Assembly (NCBI GenBank): GCA_039815415.1 | Contig: JBCBZH010000243.1 | Location: 1-6,833 of the forward strand | DNA length: 6,833 bases | Direction: 5' to 3' | Source: JBCBZH01 sp039815415 | Lineage (GTDB): Bacteria; Bacteroidota; Rhodothermia; Rhodothermales; Rubricoccaceae | Shown: one piece after another, positions 5,918 to 6,833 of the stretch | Layout: the number at the start of each line of letters is the position of its first letter | Position numbering within the stretch: the stretch's first letter is position 1 | The notes under the pieces: model-generated | Told to the model about the DNA's origin: nothing | What the model saw: only the letters and a program-made list of their open reading frames with translations | The model's database searches: none | Translations under genes and position numbers: made by a program

Positions 5918-6833
5918 TACAATTCGTCAGACTGAGGAGTCTCTGAGGGCCAATTCTCTCGTGGCGCCTGGCTCGGGTTTGTTGTCACACGGTCGAGCGT
6001 GACGGAGCTGGCGATCTCAGGGAGTTCAAGCAAAGTCGGGGCCGGGCGCGAGATCCGATAGATGCGCACGCTCTCGTCCTCGTAGAAGCGATCCACGGTC
6101 ACCCCGTCCGGGTCACGCATGGAGAAGGTGTCCACCCAGTTTGCGATCCGTTCTGGCAGGTCGTCGCCAGCAGGCATCAGCTCGGGGAGGATGTCCGAGG
6201 TCAGCGGATTTGCCTCGATGAACAGATAGAGATCCGGCGTTGGGATGGCGCCGTCGCCGAGGTGGTCGTACGAGCTGGCGTCGTAGTTCTGAAGGAAGAA
6301 CTCGTAGTCCATGAACCGGCCCCGGTGCCGCGCGAGAATGCCCGTGCCTCGATGGGACACCGCCGTCCACGCATAGGGCAGTGACGTGGACTGGATGGCG
6401 TGATACGCACGCATGTAGCCGTCAGGCTCCACTGGCTCGCCCGCAACGGGGATGCCCCACCCTGTGCCTATGGAGAGCAACAGCAACATCACCGCCAGCG
6501 CGATGGGCGCCCACCGAGACGCCGCCTCGGACTGGCGGGCGGGGAGCGAGAATCGGGTCAGCCACCGGAGGCGATCCGGGTCCGTGATGGCGCCTCCAAG
6601 CTGTACATGTGCTTCGTTGACCAACAAACCCAAACCGAGGCCAAGCCCTGCAGTCATGAGCACAGCCGCGGCTCCGGCGAGGCCTTCGTAGCCACCACCT
6701 GCGCCAAGCCAGATGGCCCACATGGCGAGAAGCTGACCGCCGGTTCGGAGCAGTGCGCCCGCAGACGGCAGGGCATCGCGGTACCGAGCCCTGGAAGGGA
6801 GAAACGGCGCCAGTATCAACAGCACACTGGTCG
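5917..6833 (-). CDS. Integral membrane protein, C-terminal part, function unknown
   Basis: The reading frame stays open to the right edge, so this is the C-terminal portion (about 305 residues) of a larger protein; the GTG at 6825 is probably internal. A hydrophobic end (TSVLLILAPFLP) is followed by membrane segments at about 22-43, 48-70 and 105-127, counted from 6825. A soluble domain of about 175 residues follows, probably on the outer face of the membrane. It contains HRGTGILARHRG, YEFFLQNYD, LYLFIEANPL and, near the end, FYEDESVRIYRIS. That last pattern recalls the soluble tails of multi-spanning lipid-linked-sugar glycosyltransferases (GT39/GT83 type), but the resemblance is weak. It matches no Pel protein I recognise (not PelD, PelE or PelG). 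Its stop overlaps the deacetylase start (TAATG), so it belongs to the operon. A role in polymer synthesis, modification or transport across the inner membrane is inference from context. Confidence 0.75.
   Translation of the reverse strand, partial: TSVLLILAPFLPSRARYRDALPSAGALLRTGGQLLAMWAIWLGAGGGYEGLAGAAAVLMTAGLGLGLGLLVNEAHVQLGGAITDPDRLRWLTRFSLPARQSEAASRWAPIALAVMLLLLSIGTGWGIPVAGEPVEPDGYMRAYHAIQSTSLPYAWTAVSHRGTGILARHRGRFMDYEFFLQNYDASSYDHLGDGAIPTPDLYLFIEANPLTSDILPELMPAGDDLPERIANWVDTFSMRDPDGVTVDRFYEDESVRIYRISRPAPTLLELPEIASSVTLDRVTTNPSQAPRENWPSETPQSDEL

Overview
This window is one compact block of genes, all read on the minus strand (from right to left). The DNA is GC-rich. The proteins include a lipoprotein signal and a TPR protein ending in an outer-membrane-type beta-barrel with a terminal aromatic residue, so the host is a GC-rich diderm (Gram-negative-type) bacterium. 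The phylum cannot be fixed from this sequence alone.

Layout in order of transcription: (1) 6833-5917, the C-terminal part of an integral membrane protein whose start lies outside the window; (2) 5917-4058, a 619-residue exported DUF2194-like protein with a polysaccharide-deacetylase (CE4-like) core; (3) 4061-2505, a TPR plus beta-barrel outer-membrane protein; (4) 2511-1657, a GH114-like glycosidase lipoprotein; (5) 1660-326, a PelF-like GT4 glycosyltransferase; (6) after a gap of about 115 bases, the first 70 codons of a second, divergent PelF-like glycosyltransferase at 210-1, running off the left edge.

Together this looks like a Pel-like exopolysaccharide operon. Cytoplasmic PelF-type glycosyltransferase(s) would polymerise a sugar chain, the deacetylase and the GH114 enzyme would modify and trim it in the periplasm, and the TPR/barrel protein would guide it across the outer membrane. 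The architecture differs from the Pseudomonas pel operon. The functions of PelA are split between two genes (GH114 lipoprotein; Rossmann-like + deacetylase + beta-rich protein) on either side of the exporter. The exporter is less than half the size of PelB. There appear to be two PelF-like enzymes, and a membrane protein unlike any Pel protein I recognise leads the visible part. The first five genes overlap at every junction (TAATG, ATGA, GTGGTAA, ATGA), which suggests one translationally coupled transcript whose promoter lies to the right of the window. No RNA genes, insertion sequences, CRISPR arrays or clear rho-independent terminators were seen.
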